Shown here: one piece after another, positions 1-7,487 of the stretch
Layout of the letters: each line of letters starts with the position of its first letter
Position numbering within the stretch: position 1 is the stretch's first letter
Assembly (NCBI RefSeq): GCF_002902845.1
Contig: NZ_PPTF01000064.1
Location: forward strand, 26,505-61,075
Reading direction: 5' to 3'
DNA: 34,571 bases
Origin: Chromobacterium sinusclupearum
GTDB taxonomy: Bacteria > Pseudomonadota > Gammaproteobacteria > Burkholderiales > Chromobacteriaceae
The notes under the pieces: model-generated
What the model was told of the DNA's origin: nothing
The model's input: the letters and a program-made list of their open reading frames with translations, nothing else
Database searches by the model: none
Made by a program: the position numbers and the translations under genes

Positions 1-665
1 TTGGCGACGACGCGGCCGGCCTTCAGCGCGTACAGCCTGTGGCAGAAGGCGGCGGCCAGGTTCAGATCGTGCAGGGTGGCGACGGCGGCGATGCCCAGCC
101 GGCGCACCAGGCGCAGCAGCGACAGCTGGTGGCGCAGGTCGAGGTGGTTGGTCGGTTCGTCCAGGATCAGCAGCTCCGGCCGCTGCGCCAGCGCCCGCGC
201 CAGCAGCGCGCGCTGCTTTTCGCCGCCGGACAGGGTGGCGAAAGGCTGGTGTTGCTGCGCCGCCAGGCCCACCTGGGCCAGCGCGTCGTCGACGATGGCG
301 TGGTCGGCGGCGCTGCCGCCGCGCAGCAGCGACTGATGCGGAATGCGGCCCATATCGGCCACCTCGCGCACGGTCAGGCCGAAGTCTTCCGGAAATTCCT
401 GCAGCACCACCGCGACGCGGCGGGCGAAGGAAGCGGCGGACTGGCCCCAGATATCGGCGCCGTCGAGTTTGGCTTCGCCGGCCAGCGGCTTGTTGAAGCG
501 GAAGGCGCAGCGCAGCGTGCTGGTTTTGCCGCTGCCGTTGGGGCCGATGACGCCGACGAACTCGCCGGGCCGGACGGTCAGCGCGATGCCGCGCAGCAGC
601 CTGGCCTCAGGCGCGGTCGCGGCGTCGGGCGACCAATCCAGGCCGCATAGTTCCAATGCGCTCAC
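1..665 (-). CDS. ABC transporter ATPase, FecE/BtuD type (3' end outside window)
   Basis: This is the ATP-hydrolysing subunit of an ABC importer of the iron-siderophore/vitamin B12 class. The reading frame, deduced from the complement, opens at a GTG (663-665) and runs off the left edge, so about 221 residues are seen. It shows a Walker A motif GPNGSGKT near residues 42-49, the signature LSGGEKQR, Walker B LLILDEPTNHLD and an H-loop LHD. A GGAG sequence lies just before the GTG, and only three bases separate it from the cobW stop, so it is the last gene seen of the cobalamin operon. Position in the operon suggests corrinoid or cobalt-chelate uptake (BtuD-like). The fold alone cannot separate this from siderophore or haem transport. 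Permease and binding-protein genes are not in the window. Confidence 0.85.
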   Translation of the reverse strand, partial: MSALELCGLDWSPDAATAPEARLLRGIALTVRPGEFVGVIGPNGSGKTSTLRCAFRFNKPLAGEAKLDGADIWGQSAASFARRVAVVLQEFPEDFGLTVREVADMGRIPHQSLLRGGSAADHAIVDDALAQVGLAAQQHQPFATLSGGEKQRALLARALAQRPELLILDEPTNHLDLRHQLSLLRLVRRLGIAAVATLHDLNLAAAFCHRLYALKAGRVVA

Positions 666-668
666 CGG

Positions 669-1775
669 CTAGCTCCAGTGCGCGCCGGTGATGTCGCGCA
701 GCAAGGCCACCACGCGCGGGCGGCTGGGGTGGTAGCCGATGAACACCAACTGCGCCTGGCGCGGCGCGGCCAGCGCTTCGTCGCGGCTCAGCTCGATGCG
801 GCTGCGCACGCCCTGGGCCAGCAGCCGGCCGGGGCCTGCGGCGCAGGCGGCGAAGCCCTTGATCCTGAGCAGCGGCTCCTCGCGGGCGATGGCCTCCAGC
901 GCCGCTGCCAGCTTATCTGCGTTTTGCGGCTCCTTGCTGCGGATCATGAACGATTGCCAACCCGGGTCCTGCTCGTGGAAATGCTTGTGGGTAGCCAGGC
1001 CGTGGCTGTGCGCGGCCTGGCCGCCGTGGCTGTGGCCGTCCAGCAAGGCCTGGTTGGCCAGCGGCCGCATCGCCAGCCCCGGCATGCTGGCCACCGGGCC
1101 GTAATGGCGGTGCGCGGCCGGCGAGGCCTCGTGCAGATGCAAGCCCAGCGTCAGCCGGGTGTCCAGCTTGGCTTCATAGGCCAGCTCGATGAAGCGGATC
1201 GACGGCGCCTGCTTGCGCACGCTTTCTTCCGCAGCCAGCAGTTGGTCGGCGGACAGCGCGTCTATCTTGTTCAGCACCACGATGTCGGCGTGGCCCAGCT
1301 GCTGGTCGAACAGCGCCGCCACCGCGTCGGCCTCGCCGCCGTCTCCGGCCGGGGCGAAGTGGCCGGCCAGCAGCAGCGGGGTGTCGACCACCGCCAGCGT
1401 GGCGTCCAGCACGAAATAAGGCGCCAGCGCCTCGCTTTGCAGCTGCGCCATCACCGCGCTGGGCAGGGCGAGGCCGGAGGTTTCGATCAGCACGTGGTCG
1501 ATCTGCTGGCGGCGCTGCCACAGCGCCAGCATGGTGGGCAGGAAGTCGGCGTCGTCGTCGTAGGCCACCAGGCCGTTGGCGAGGTCGTGGATTTCCACGC
1601 CGCCGGCGTCGGCGTCGCGCAGCAGGCCGCCGTCTATCGACACCTCGCCGAACTCGTTGACCAGGATGGCCAGCCGGCGCTGCTTATTGTTTTCCAGCAG
1701 CTTGGACAGCAGCGTGGTCTTGCCGGCGCCGAGGAAGCCGGTCAGCACGGTGACGGGAAGGCGCGGCGCGCTCAT
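669..1775 (-). CDS. cobW: CobW, COG0523 GTPase of the B12 cluster, lacking the CxCC motif
   Basis: A P-loop GTPase of the CobW/COG0523 family (368 residues), thought to deliver or manage metal for cobalamin synthesis. Visible are Walker A GFLGAGKTT (13-21), ETSGLA (98-103), the guanine-specificity motif NKID (169-172), a histidine-rich stretch around 248-267 and a CobW C-terminal domain from about 273. The start used is the ATG whose ATGA overlaps the cobJ-cobK stop; the longer frame upstream reads arginine-rich antisense-like sequence. Odd point: family members usually have NGCxCC about 45 residues after the P-loop, the metal site. Here that segment reads NGLVAYDDD (67-75), so all three cysteines are gone. 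The histidine-rich region may serve instead, but that is inference. Confidence 0.9.
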   Translation of the reverse strand: MSAPRLPVTVLTGFLGAGKTTLLSKLLENNKQRRLAILVNEFGEVSIDGGLLRDADAGGVEIHDLANGLVAYDDDADFLPTMLALWQRRQQIDHVLIETSGLALPSAVMAQLQSEALAPYFVLDATLAVVDTPLLLAGHFAPAGDGGEADAVAALFDQQLGHADIVVLNKIDALSADQLLAAEESVRKQAPSIRFIELAYEAKLDTRLTLGLHLHEASPAAHRHYGPVASMPGLAMRPLANQALLDGHSHGGQAAHSHGLATHKHFHEQDPGWQSFMIRSKEPQNADKLAAALEAIAREEPLLRIKGFAACAAGPGRLLAQGVRSRIELSRDEALAAPRQAQLVFIGYHPSRPRVVALLRDITGAHWS

Positions 1776-3316
1776 GCTTGTTCTCCCTTGGGCAGGGCCG
1801 CCAGCAGCGAGGTGAAGTCGCCGAAGGCTTGCGGATAGTCCAGTTGCGGGCGGTCGATGACGATGAACGGGATGCCCAGCGCGGCGGCGGCCGCGGCCTT
1901 GGCGTCGAAGCCGCCTGCCTCGCCGCCGTCTTTGCTGATCACGCAGTCTATGCCCCAGTCGCGCCACAGCGCCTCGTTGGCGGCTTGCGAGAACGGGCCT
2001 TGCATCGCGCAGACGCGTGAGCGCGGAATGCCCAGGTCCAACGCCCGCTGCAAATGCTGCGGGTCAGGCGCCAGCCGCACGAACCATTGATGCTTCTGCT
2101 CCGCGTCGGCGGCGAGGAAGCGGTGCAGTTCCTTGCTGCCGGTGGCGAGGAAGATGCGGCTGCCCTTCGCCATCGCCAGCCTGGCGGCCGCGTCGCTGTC
2201 GGCGCAGCGGATGACGGGATGCGCGCTTGCGCTGGCCGGCCGTTCGTAGCGCAGATAGGGCAGGGCGAGCTCCTCGGCCAGCGCCATCAACTGCTGCGAC
2301 ATCTCGCTGGCGTAGGGGTGGGTGGCGTCGACGATGGCCGAAGCCTGGCTGCCGGACAGCAGCTCGCGGCGGCGCTCCACGCCCAGCCGGCCGCTGACGG
2401 TGGCGACGCCGGGCACGGCCTGCTGCGCCTGCTCGTTGCCGTAGTCGCTGGCGCTGCTGACCACCACCGCGCGGCCGGTTTCGGCGATGGCGCGGGACAG
2501 CGCGTTGCCGTCGCTGGTGCCGGAAAACACCCAGGCCGCGCCGGCGGGCTGCACGTCAGCTTTCACCGTGTCGCTGGTGCCCGCCCAGTTGAAGTAGCCG
2601 CGCGGGGTGAACATCCACTCGCGTTTGCGGCGGGTGAAGCGGTTGCCGATGACGATGCTGGTCAGCATGTCGAAGCGGCGGGTGCGTAGTTCGGCCAGGG
2701 TGACGATCTCCACAGCCTGGTCCTCGCGGTAGGCGTTGCGGACGATGCCGCACAGCGTCTCCGGCTTTTTGTGCTCCAGCATGATGTCCAGGATGCGGTA
2801 CACGCCTTCCTGGCGCTGGCGGCTTTGCACGTTGTAGAACACCACCGCCAGGTCGGCCTGGGCGATGTGGCGGGCGCGGGTTTCGATCCACTCCCACGGG
2901 CACAGCAGGTCTGACAGGCTCAGCGTGGCGAAATCGTGCGACAGCGGCGCGCCGAGCAGCGACGCGCAGGAGTTGGCCGAGGTGATGCCGGGGATCAGTT
3001 GCACGTCGAACACATCGTCCTCGCGCATGTCCTCGTAAGCCAATGTGGCCATCGCGTAGACGCCGATGTCGCCGCTGGACAGCAGGGCCACGGTCTTGCC
3101 GGCGCGGGCTTCTTCCAGCGCCAGCTGCGCGCGTTCGCGCTCCTGGGTCAGCGGCAGGGTGCGGATGTCCTTGCCGGCGATCCACGGCTGCACCCAGGTC
3201 AGGTAGAGGTCGTAGGAGACGATCACGTCGCTCGCGGCCAGCGCCTGGCGGGCGAGGTCGGGGATCAGTTCGGCGCGGCCGGGGCCGACCGAGACGAGGT
3301 AGAGTTTGCCGGTCAT
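1772..3316 (-). CDS. cobJ: CobJ-CobK (CbiH-CbiJ) fusion: C17-methyltransferase and precorrin-6A reductase
   Basis: One 514-residue protein carries two corrin-ring enzymes. Residues 1 to about 245 are a SAM-dependent tetrapyrrole methylase of the CobJ/CbiH type (GPG near 11-13, SSGDIGVYAMA 80-90, PGITSANSCASLLGAPLSHD 109-128), which methylates C17 and contracts the ring. Residues about 262-510 are a CobK/CbiJ reductase (GTSDG 266-270, DATHPYA 330-336, TGSKEL 392-397, MQGPFS 438-443, SKDGGEAGGF 461-470), which reduces precorrin-6A with NADPH. The start chosen is MTGKLYL, the normal methylase beginning; an in-frame ATG 24 codons upstream lies in the AT-rich junction. The 3' end overlaps cobW by ATGA. 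The 5' side faces a 772-base interruption before cbiG, unlike every other junction in the operon. Confidence 0.92.
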   Translation of the reverse strand: MTGKLYLVSVGPGRAELIPDLARQALAASDVIVSYDLYLTWVQPWIAGKDIRTLPLTQERERAQLALEEARAGKTVALLSSGDIGVYAMATLAYEDMREDDVFDVQLIPGITSANSCASLLGAPLSHDFATLSLSDLLCPWEWIETRARHIAQADLAVVFYNVQSRQRQEGVYRILDIMLEHKKPETLCGIVRNAYREDQAVEIVTLAELRTRRFDMLTSIVIGNRFTRRKREWMFTPRGYFNWAGTSDTVKADVQPAGAAWVFSGTSDGNALSRAIAETGRAVVVSSASDYGNEQAQQAVPGVATVSGRLGVERRRELLSGSQASAIVDATHPYASEMSQQLMALAEELALPYLRYERPASASAHPVIRCADSDAAARLAMAKGSRIFLATGSKELHRFLAADAEQKHQWFVRLAPDPQHLQRALDLGIPRSRVCAMQGPFSQAANEALWRDWGIDCVISKDGGEAGGFDAKAAAAAALGIPFIVIDRPQLDYPQAFGDFTSLLAALPKGEQA

Positions 3317-3343
3317 TCTGTCAGTTATCCATTTGTTGCGTAG

Positions 3344-3383
3344 GGCGGAAGCCTCGGCGGGGTCGGGGCTTCCGCCGATTTTT
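3344..3383 (+). terminator. Terminator-like hairpin with T-run
   Basis: A ten-base perfect inverted repeat, GGCGGAAGCC (3344-3353) and GGCTTCCGCC (3367-3376), with a 13-base loop, is followed on the plus strand by GATTTTTG. The polarity fits an intrinsic terminator for plus-strand transcription, yet no plus-strand gene ends here. In the minus-strand cob mRNA the same stem would form shortly upstream of cobJ-cobK. It may be a remnant left with the acquired segment, or an RNA-stabilising stem. Confidence 0.4.
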
Positions 3384-3487
3384 GTCATCGTCAGAGGGAA
3401 GGGGCTTGCTTCAGTTTCACTTACTTATGTGTATTGGAATGAAGACGCATGGCTGTTCGAGATCTTATTTAGCAATAAAACGTATAC

Positions 3488-3506
3488 GAGCATGATTCTC
3501 ATGCTC
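3488..3506. repeat. Perfect 8-3-8 palindrome next to a promoter
   Basis: GAGCATGA, then TTC, then TCATGCTC form a perfect inverted repeat. It ends exactly where the -35 hexamer of the plus-strand promoter begins. Its size and place fit an operator bound by a dimeric regulator. No regulator gene lies in the AT-rich segment. Confidence 0.5.
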
Positions 3507-3535
3507 TTGGTGTGGTATTGTAAGCTTCGTATAAT
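3507..3535 (+). promoter_or_regulatory. Sigma-70 promoter of the small exported protein gene
   Basis: TTGGTG (3507-3512) and a consensus TATAAT (3530-3535) are separated by 17 bases. Transcription would start near 3542, leaving a leader of only about ten bases before the ATG at 3552, with GAGAG (3541-3545) as a weak ribosome site. Confidence 0.65.
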
Positions 3536-3551
3536 AATCTGAGAGCGGATC

Positions 3552-4013
3552 ATGGTTTTTTCTGGAGACTACATAATCTCATTTTCAATTTTTATTTCAG
3601 CATGCTTGGTTAGTAACTTTGCTAGTGCTGTTGAGTCATGTCCATTTCCAGTTGGGCTACAAGCATCGGTAGGTGTTGCAAGTGAAGCTATATATTCTAA
3701 AAATAAAGGAATTAAAAAAGAAGATCTTTTGGCAAAAGTGCCAATGGCAACATCGGATAATGTTTGGTTGCGTGCACTCATGCAAGAAGTCATAAATGAA
3801 GTTTATGATTATCCAGCTGTTTCGGAAGTGGTTTACTCCACGTATAGGGGAGAGCTTTGTTTTCAGAAAATTAAAAATCCCCAGAAGCTAGTTGAATCAA
3901 ACTACACGCAGGCTTACCCCTTGCTTGTTTCTTGTGAGGCAATAAAAGATGAGCATGGGCAGAGAAAGTGTGCAATGCAAGTTGTGAGTAAAACAGTAAG
4001 GCTGTCTGATTAA
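3552..4013 (+). CDS. Small exported cysteine-containing protein of unknown function
   Basis: A 153-residue protein that I do not recognise. The first 26 residues form a hydrophobic leader ending FASA, a plausible signal peptidase I site before V27. An ISAC at 15-18 also resembles a lipobox, but there is no basic residue near the N-terminus. After export the protein would keep four cysteines (C30, C103, C128, C140), enough for two disulphides, and a tyrosine-rich stretch around 85-98. Codon use is AT-rich and unlike the cob genes on both sides. It lies antisense to the operon with its own promoter, which supports recent acquisition. A periplasmic or secreted role is inferred from the leader only. 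Confidence 0.65.
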   Translation: MVFSGDYIISFSIFISACLVSNFASAVESCPFPVGLQASVGVASEAIYSKNKGIKKEDLLAKVPMATSDNVWLRALMQEVINEVYDYPAVSEVVYSTYRGELCFQKIKNPQKLVESNYTQAYPLLVSCEAIKDEHGQRKCAMQVVSKTVRLSD

Positions 4014-4088
4014 TCGCAGATAATTGCTGATATGGTTTTATATGCGTTATCCGCGGGAAAGGCGGAACAATTCCTTGGAGCTTCCGTC

Positions 4089-4832
4089 CTACCACGGCCC
4101 ATCCTCCACTATCGCCACCGTCACCCCATCCAATGCCATCTTGGGTATGATCAGCCTCCCCCGCGGGCTGGCGATCAGCGCGCAGGGCTCGCACACGCCG
4201 TCCACGCCGACGTTCCGGCGCACCCAGTCCGACGGCGTGCCGGTCCAGCCGCGGGCGGCGACGTCTTCGCGGGCGATGACGCGCAGCGGCAGCGCGTGAC
4301 GGGCGCAGAATGCCAACAGGCCTTCTTCGTCGGCCTTCAGGTCTATGGTCGCCGCTTCGCGCACCTCGGACAGCGGTCGGCCGGCCAAGGCCTGCAATAC
4401 CGCTTGTTCGATGGCTTCGGCGCTTTTGCCGCGGCGGCAGCCGATTCCCAGCGTCAGCGGCTTGATCGCTTCTGTCGCGGTGGTGACGGCCGGCACCGCG
4501 CCGGTCAGCCGCGCGGTTTCATAAGCGAGGTCATTGGCGCCGCCTTCGTGGCCGGACAACAGCGGGATGGCGAAGCGGGCGGCTTCGTCCATCACCACCA
4601 CCGCCGGGTCGCTGTATTTGCTTTGCGGCAGGCCGTCCAGGTAGCGCACGGCGATGCCGCTGGCCATCACCAGCACCCAGTGGCTGTGCGCGTGGAAGGC
4701 GGCGCGGAATTGCTCGCGGCCGCTGGCGCCGGACTGCAGCCATGGCTGGTACAGCCGGGCGTCCAGCGCCGCCGCTAGCTTCCGGCCCAAGGGCAGCGCC
4801 TCGGCGCGCACCAGCCACACGGCGCGGCTCAT
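4089..4832 (-). CDS. cbiG: CbiG, cobalt-precorrin-5A hydrolase, short form
   Basis: CbiG opens the delta-lactone of cobalt-precorrin-5A, losing the C20 fragment in the oxygen-independent B12 route. The protein has 247 residues. The N-terminal domain (about 1-118) includes VMASGIAVR, PAVVVMDE and LSGHEGGAN. It runs straight into a C-terminal domain beginning TLGIGCRRGKS and ending with GRLIIPKMALDGVTVAIVED. Full-length family members are near 350 residues with a middle domain between these two, which seems absent here. The ATG was chosen because its ATGA overlaps the cobM stop. Its stop faces the AT-rich interruption instead of the next cob gene. Confidence 0.88.
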   Translation of the reverse strand: MSRAVWLVRAEALPLGRKLAAALDARLYQPWLQSGASGREQFRAAFHAHSHWVLVMASGIAVRYLDGLPQSKYSDPAVVVMDEAARFAIPLLSGHEGGANDLAYETARLTGAVPAVTTATEAIKPLTLGIGCRRGKSAEAIEQAVLQALAGRPLSEVREAATIDLKADEEGLLAFCARHALPLRVIAREDVAARGWTGTPSDWVRRNVGVDGVCEPCALIASPRGRLIIPKMALDGVTVAIVEDGPW

Positions 4833-5632
4833 GCCTGGTTTTCTTTCTGGCGGCTGGCCCGCTTGGTCTTGCGCTCGTCGCCGTCGCGGAAGATGTGGGT
4901 GAAGCCGGCCGCGTACAGGCTGGATTCGACGCCGCCTTCGCGCGACAGCGCCTCGCCCACCAACAGCAGCGTGGTCAGCAGCCAGTCTTTCTGCTTCACC
5001 TCGGACAGCATCTTGCCCAGCGTGGAGCGGTGGACGGATTGGTCCGGCCAGCTGGCGCGGCGCACCAGCGCCACCGGGGTGCTGGGCGGGTAGTGCAGCG
5101 ACAGGTCGACGACGGTCTGTTTCAGCCGCTGGCCGGATAGGAAGATGCACATCGTCGCGCGGTGGGATGCAAAGCTGGCGATGGATTCCGTCTCCGGCAC
5201 CGCGCTGGCGCGGCCGCTGGTGCGGGTGAGGATGATGGATTGCGACACCTCGGGCCGGGTCAGTTCGCTGCCCAATGCGGCGGCGGCGGCGGTGAACGAG
5301 GACACGCCGGGGACGACCTCATATTTGATGCCCAGCGCTTCCAGCCGGCGCATCTGTTCGTTGGTGGCACCGTAGATGGCCGGGTCGCCGGAGTGCAGCC
5401 GCGCCACGTCTTTGTCCTCGGCCTGGGCGCGGCGGTACAGCGCTTCCTGCTGGTCCAGGTTCAGCTCGGCGGTGTCGTGGATTTCGGCGTCCGGGCGGCA
5501 GTGGCTGAGCATTTCGGCCGGCACCAGCGAGCCGGCGTACAGCACCATGGGGGCGGCGCCCAACAGGCGGCTGCCGCGCAAGGTGATCAGGTCGGCGGCG
5601 CCGGGGCCGGCGCCGATGAAATACACTTTCAT
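4829..5632 (-). CDS. cobM: CobM/CbiF, precorrin-4 C11-methyltransferase
   Basis: A 267-residue SAM-dependent tetrapyrrole methylase that methylates C11 of precorrin-4 or its cobalt form. It begins MKVYFIGAGPGAADLITLRG, with the expected VLYAGSLVP, LHSGDPAIYGA and VVPGVSSFTAAAA segments, then a C-terminal lobe ending LLVGEAL and a lysine/arginine-rich tail. Both ends use ATGA overlaps, with cobI upstream and cbiG downstream, indicating translational coupling. A longer frame reaching further upstream is arginine-rich antisense-like sequence and was not used. Confidence 0.95.
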   Translation of the reverse strand: MKVYFIGAGPGAADLITLRGSRLLGAAPMVLYAGSLVPAEMLSHCRPDAEIHDTAELNLDQQEALYRRAQAEDKDVARLHSGDPAIYGATNEQMRRLEALGIKYEVVPGVSSFTAAAAALGSELTRPEVSQSIILTRTSGRASAVPETESIASFASHRATMCIFLSGQRLKQTVVDLSLHYPPSTPVALVRRASWPDQSVHRSTLGKMLSEVKQKDWLLTTLLLVGEALSREGGVESSLYAAGFTHIFRDGDERKTKRASRQKENQA

Positions 5633-6357
5633 GAATGGCGTCTTTCTCTGGCTGTCTTGCGGACCAGCATGGTGGCGAGGTAGCCGCTGGCGTCGGCCGT
5701 CAATTGCGAGGCGTCGGCGCACAGCACTTCCCCGGGCAGGCCGATGCGGCGGGCGAAGGCGCACAGCTGGGCGATGCCCATCTCGTTCAGCAGCGCCAGC
5801 ACGTCGGGCAGCCGCTTGCCTATCTTCATCAGCACCACGATGTCGTTGGCTTCGATGTCGGCGCGCAGCGTTCCCATATCGTCGGGACAGGGCAGGATCA
5901 GCATGCGTTCCTTGCCTTCGCCCAGCGGCCAGGACAGCGCCGACGCGGTGGCGGCGAAGCTGGTGACGCCGGGGAAGGTCTGCGTCTCCAGCTGCGGCAA
6001 CATTTCGCGCAGCGCCGCCAGCAGGTAGCCATAAGTGGAATACGTCATCGAATCGCCTATGGTCAGGTAGGCGACGTTCCGGCCGGTTTTCAGTTCGGCG
6101 GCCAGTCGCTCGGCCAGCGCGCCGTAATGGCGCGACAGCGCGCCGCGGTCCGGATTCATTTCGAACTCGATTTCGCAAAAGCGGCTTTCGTCCAGCGCCA
6201 GTCCGGCCAGGCATTGCCGGGCGACGGAGGTGTCGCTGGAGGTGGCGCGCGGCAGGTAGACGATGTCAGCCTCGCGCAGCGCGGCCAGCGCCGCCACCGG
6301 AATCAAGCCGGCCGGTCCCGGCCCCACGCCTATGCCTATGAGCTTGCCCAGCTTCAT
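5629..6357 (-). CDS. cobI: CobI/CbiL, precorrin-2 C20-methyltransferase
   Basis: A 242-residue methylase transferring a methyl group from SAM to C20 of precorrin-2 (or cobalt-precorrin-2). Motifs include GIGVGPGPAGLIP at the N-terminus, the CobI-typical TIGDSMTYSTYGYLL around the active site, PGVTSFAATAS and MKIGKR. The ATG shares ATGA with the cbiD stop, and the stop shares ATGA with cobM. Its substrate comes from CobA in the same operon, and whether cobalt is already present depends on whether the CbiX route operates. Confidence 0.95.
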   Translation of the reverse strand: MKLGKLIGIGVGPGPAGLIPVAALAALREADIVYLPRATSSDTSVARQCLAGLALDESRFCEIEFEMNPDRGALSRHYGALAERLAAELKTGRNVAYLTIGDSMTYSTYGYLLAALREMLPQLETQTFPGVTSFAATASALSWPLGEGKERMLILPCPDDMGTLRADIEANDIVVLMKIGKRLPDVLALLNEMGIAQLCAFARRIGLPGEVLCADASQLTADASGYLATMLVRKTARERRHS

Positions 6358-7487
6358 GCGGCTTCTCCCAGCGGCGTGCCGTCCATGCTGAACAGCCGTA
6401 CCGCCACCTGCCGCACGCTGGGCACCTTGGCCGCCATCCGCGCCGCGGTGCGGCGTTCTATCTCCATCCAGTAGCCGCGCGCGTCCGGCTGGCTGCTCAT
6501 GATCTGCACTACGTTCTCCACGGTATTCGCTTGTTTGATTTGCGCCACCAGTTCGGGCGCATGGCCCAGGTCGGCGGCGACGCCGGCGACGGCGTCCATC
6601 GCCATGCCGCTCTTGCCGGAGTGGGTGTCCCACACGCCGTCCAGCAGCTTGGCGATCTTGCCGGGGTGGCCCAGCACCCACAGCGTGTTGAGGATGCGGC
6701 CCTGTTCGATCAGCACCGACTCGGCGAAGTCCAGCGAGTCGCCGACGAAGTTGGCGATCTGCACCACCTGCTTTTTTTCCAGCCCCAGCGTGTCGGCGGC
6801 GTAGCCGCGGCCTATCTTGCCGGGGGTGAAGGCGATGGCAGTCGGCAGCTCGCCCAGCGCCACCCGCACATAGACCTCGATCGATGCGATCCACGCCGCC
6901 TGCGACATCGGCTCGACGATGCCGCTGGTGCCCAGGATCGAGATGCCGCCGACGATGCCCAGCATCGGGTTGAAGGTGCGCTTGGCGATCTTGTCGCCGT
7001 CGACGCAGCCTATCGCCAGGTCGATGCCGGGGTCGGGCCGGCCGGCCAACACTTCGTCCACCGCCATCCGCATCATTTGCCGCGGCACCGGGTTGATCGC
7101 CGGCTCGCCGGGCGGGATGCGCAGGCCGGGCTGGGTGACCATGCCGACGCCGGGCGCGGCCAGGAAGCGCAGCGCGCCGGTGTGGTTCAACTTCACCTCG
7201 GCGAAGATCGTCGCGCCGTCGGTGTTGTCGGGGTCGTCGCCGGCGTACTTCAGCACTTCGGCGCGTACGGTGTTTTCGTCCAGCCAGGCCACGCGTTCTA
7301 CCGGCACCTCCAGGTAAAAGTCCGGGTCCGGCAGGCTGATGAAGACCTCGTCGGCGTCCACGCCGTCCAGCAACAGCATCAGCGCCGCCTTGACGGCGGC
7401 GGTGGCGCAGCTGCCGGTGGTGCGGCCGCGGCGCATGCCGTTGGGCGCGGGGGCGGCGAGGTCGTAGGGCTGACGCACCGGGCTCAT
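6354..7487 (-). CDS. cbiD: CbiD, cobalt-precorrin-5B C1-methyltransferase
   Basis: CbiD methylates C1 of the corrin ring after the CbiG step of the oxygen-independent route. This 377-residue protein starts MSPVRQP and has the diagnostic [18 protein letters not shown] near residues 18-35, [27 protein letters not shown] in the middle, and [12 protein letters not shown] further on. The start was fixed by the ATGA overlap with the cbiX-cbiC stop. An aerobic-type organism would usually use a CobF-type C1-methyltransferase instead, so the gene is evidence for the anaerobic-type branch. Confidence 0.95.
   Translation of the reverse strand: MSPVRQPYDLAAPAPNGMRRGRTTGSCATAAVKAALMLLLDGVDADEVFISLPDPDFYLEVPVERVAWLDENTVRAEVLKYAGDDPDNTDGATIFAEVKLNHTGALRFLAAPGVGMVTQPGLRIPPGEPAINPVPRQMMRMAVDEVLAGRPDPGIDLAIGCVDGDKIAKRTFNPMLGIVGGISILGTSGIVEPMSQAAWIASIEVYVRVALGELPTAIAFTPGKIGRGYAADTLGLEKKQVVQIANFVGDSLDFAESVLIEQGRILNTLWVLGHPGKIAKLLDGVWDTHSGKSGMAMDAVAGVAADLGHAPELVAQIKQANTVENVVQIMSSQPDARGYWMEIERRTAARMAAKVPSVRQVAVRLFSMDGTPLGEAA

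Larger units (their letters stand above)
3317..4088. other. AT-rich segment interrupting the cobalamin operon
   Basis: Between the cbiG stop and the cobJ-cobK start lies about 770 bases, most of it (roughly 3400-4075) much richer in A and T than the flanking operon. Neighbouring operon genes overlap by ATGA, so this gap is exceptional. It contains a hairpin with a T-run (3344-3383), a palindrome (3488-3506), a promoter and one plus-strand gene (3552-4013). No transposase, integrase or clear terminal repeats are visible. Base composition and position suggest acquired DNA. The operon downstream of it may depend on readthrough or on an internal promoter, and no strong minus-strand promoter was recognised here. 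Confidence 0.7.

Noticed and set aside
3324..4052. Seven-base direct repeat GTTATCC near both ends of the AT-rich segment (3324-3330 and 4046-4052) as a target-site duplication
   Set aside because: Seven bases can recur by chance at this distance, there are no terminal inverted repeats or transposase, and the right copy is inside the AT-rich part and not at its edge.
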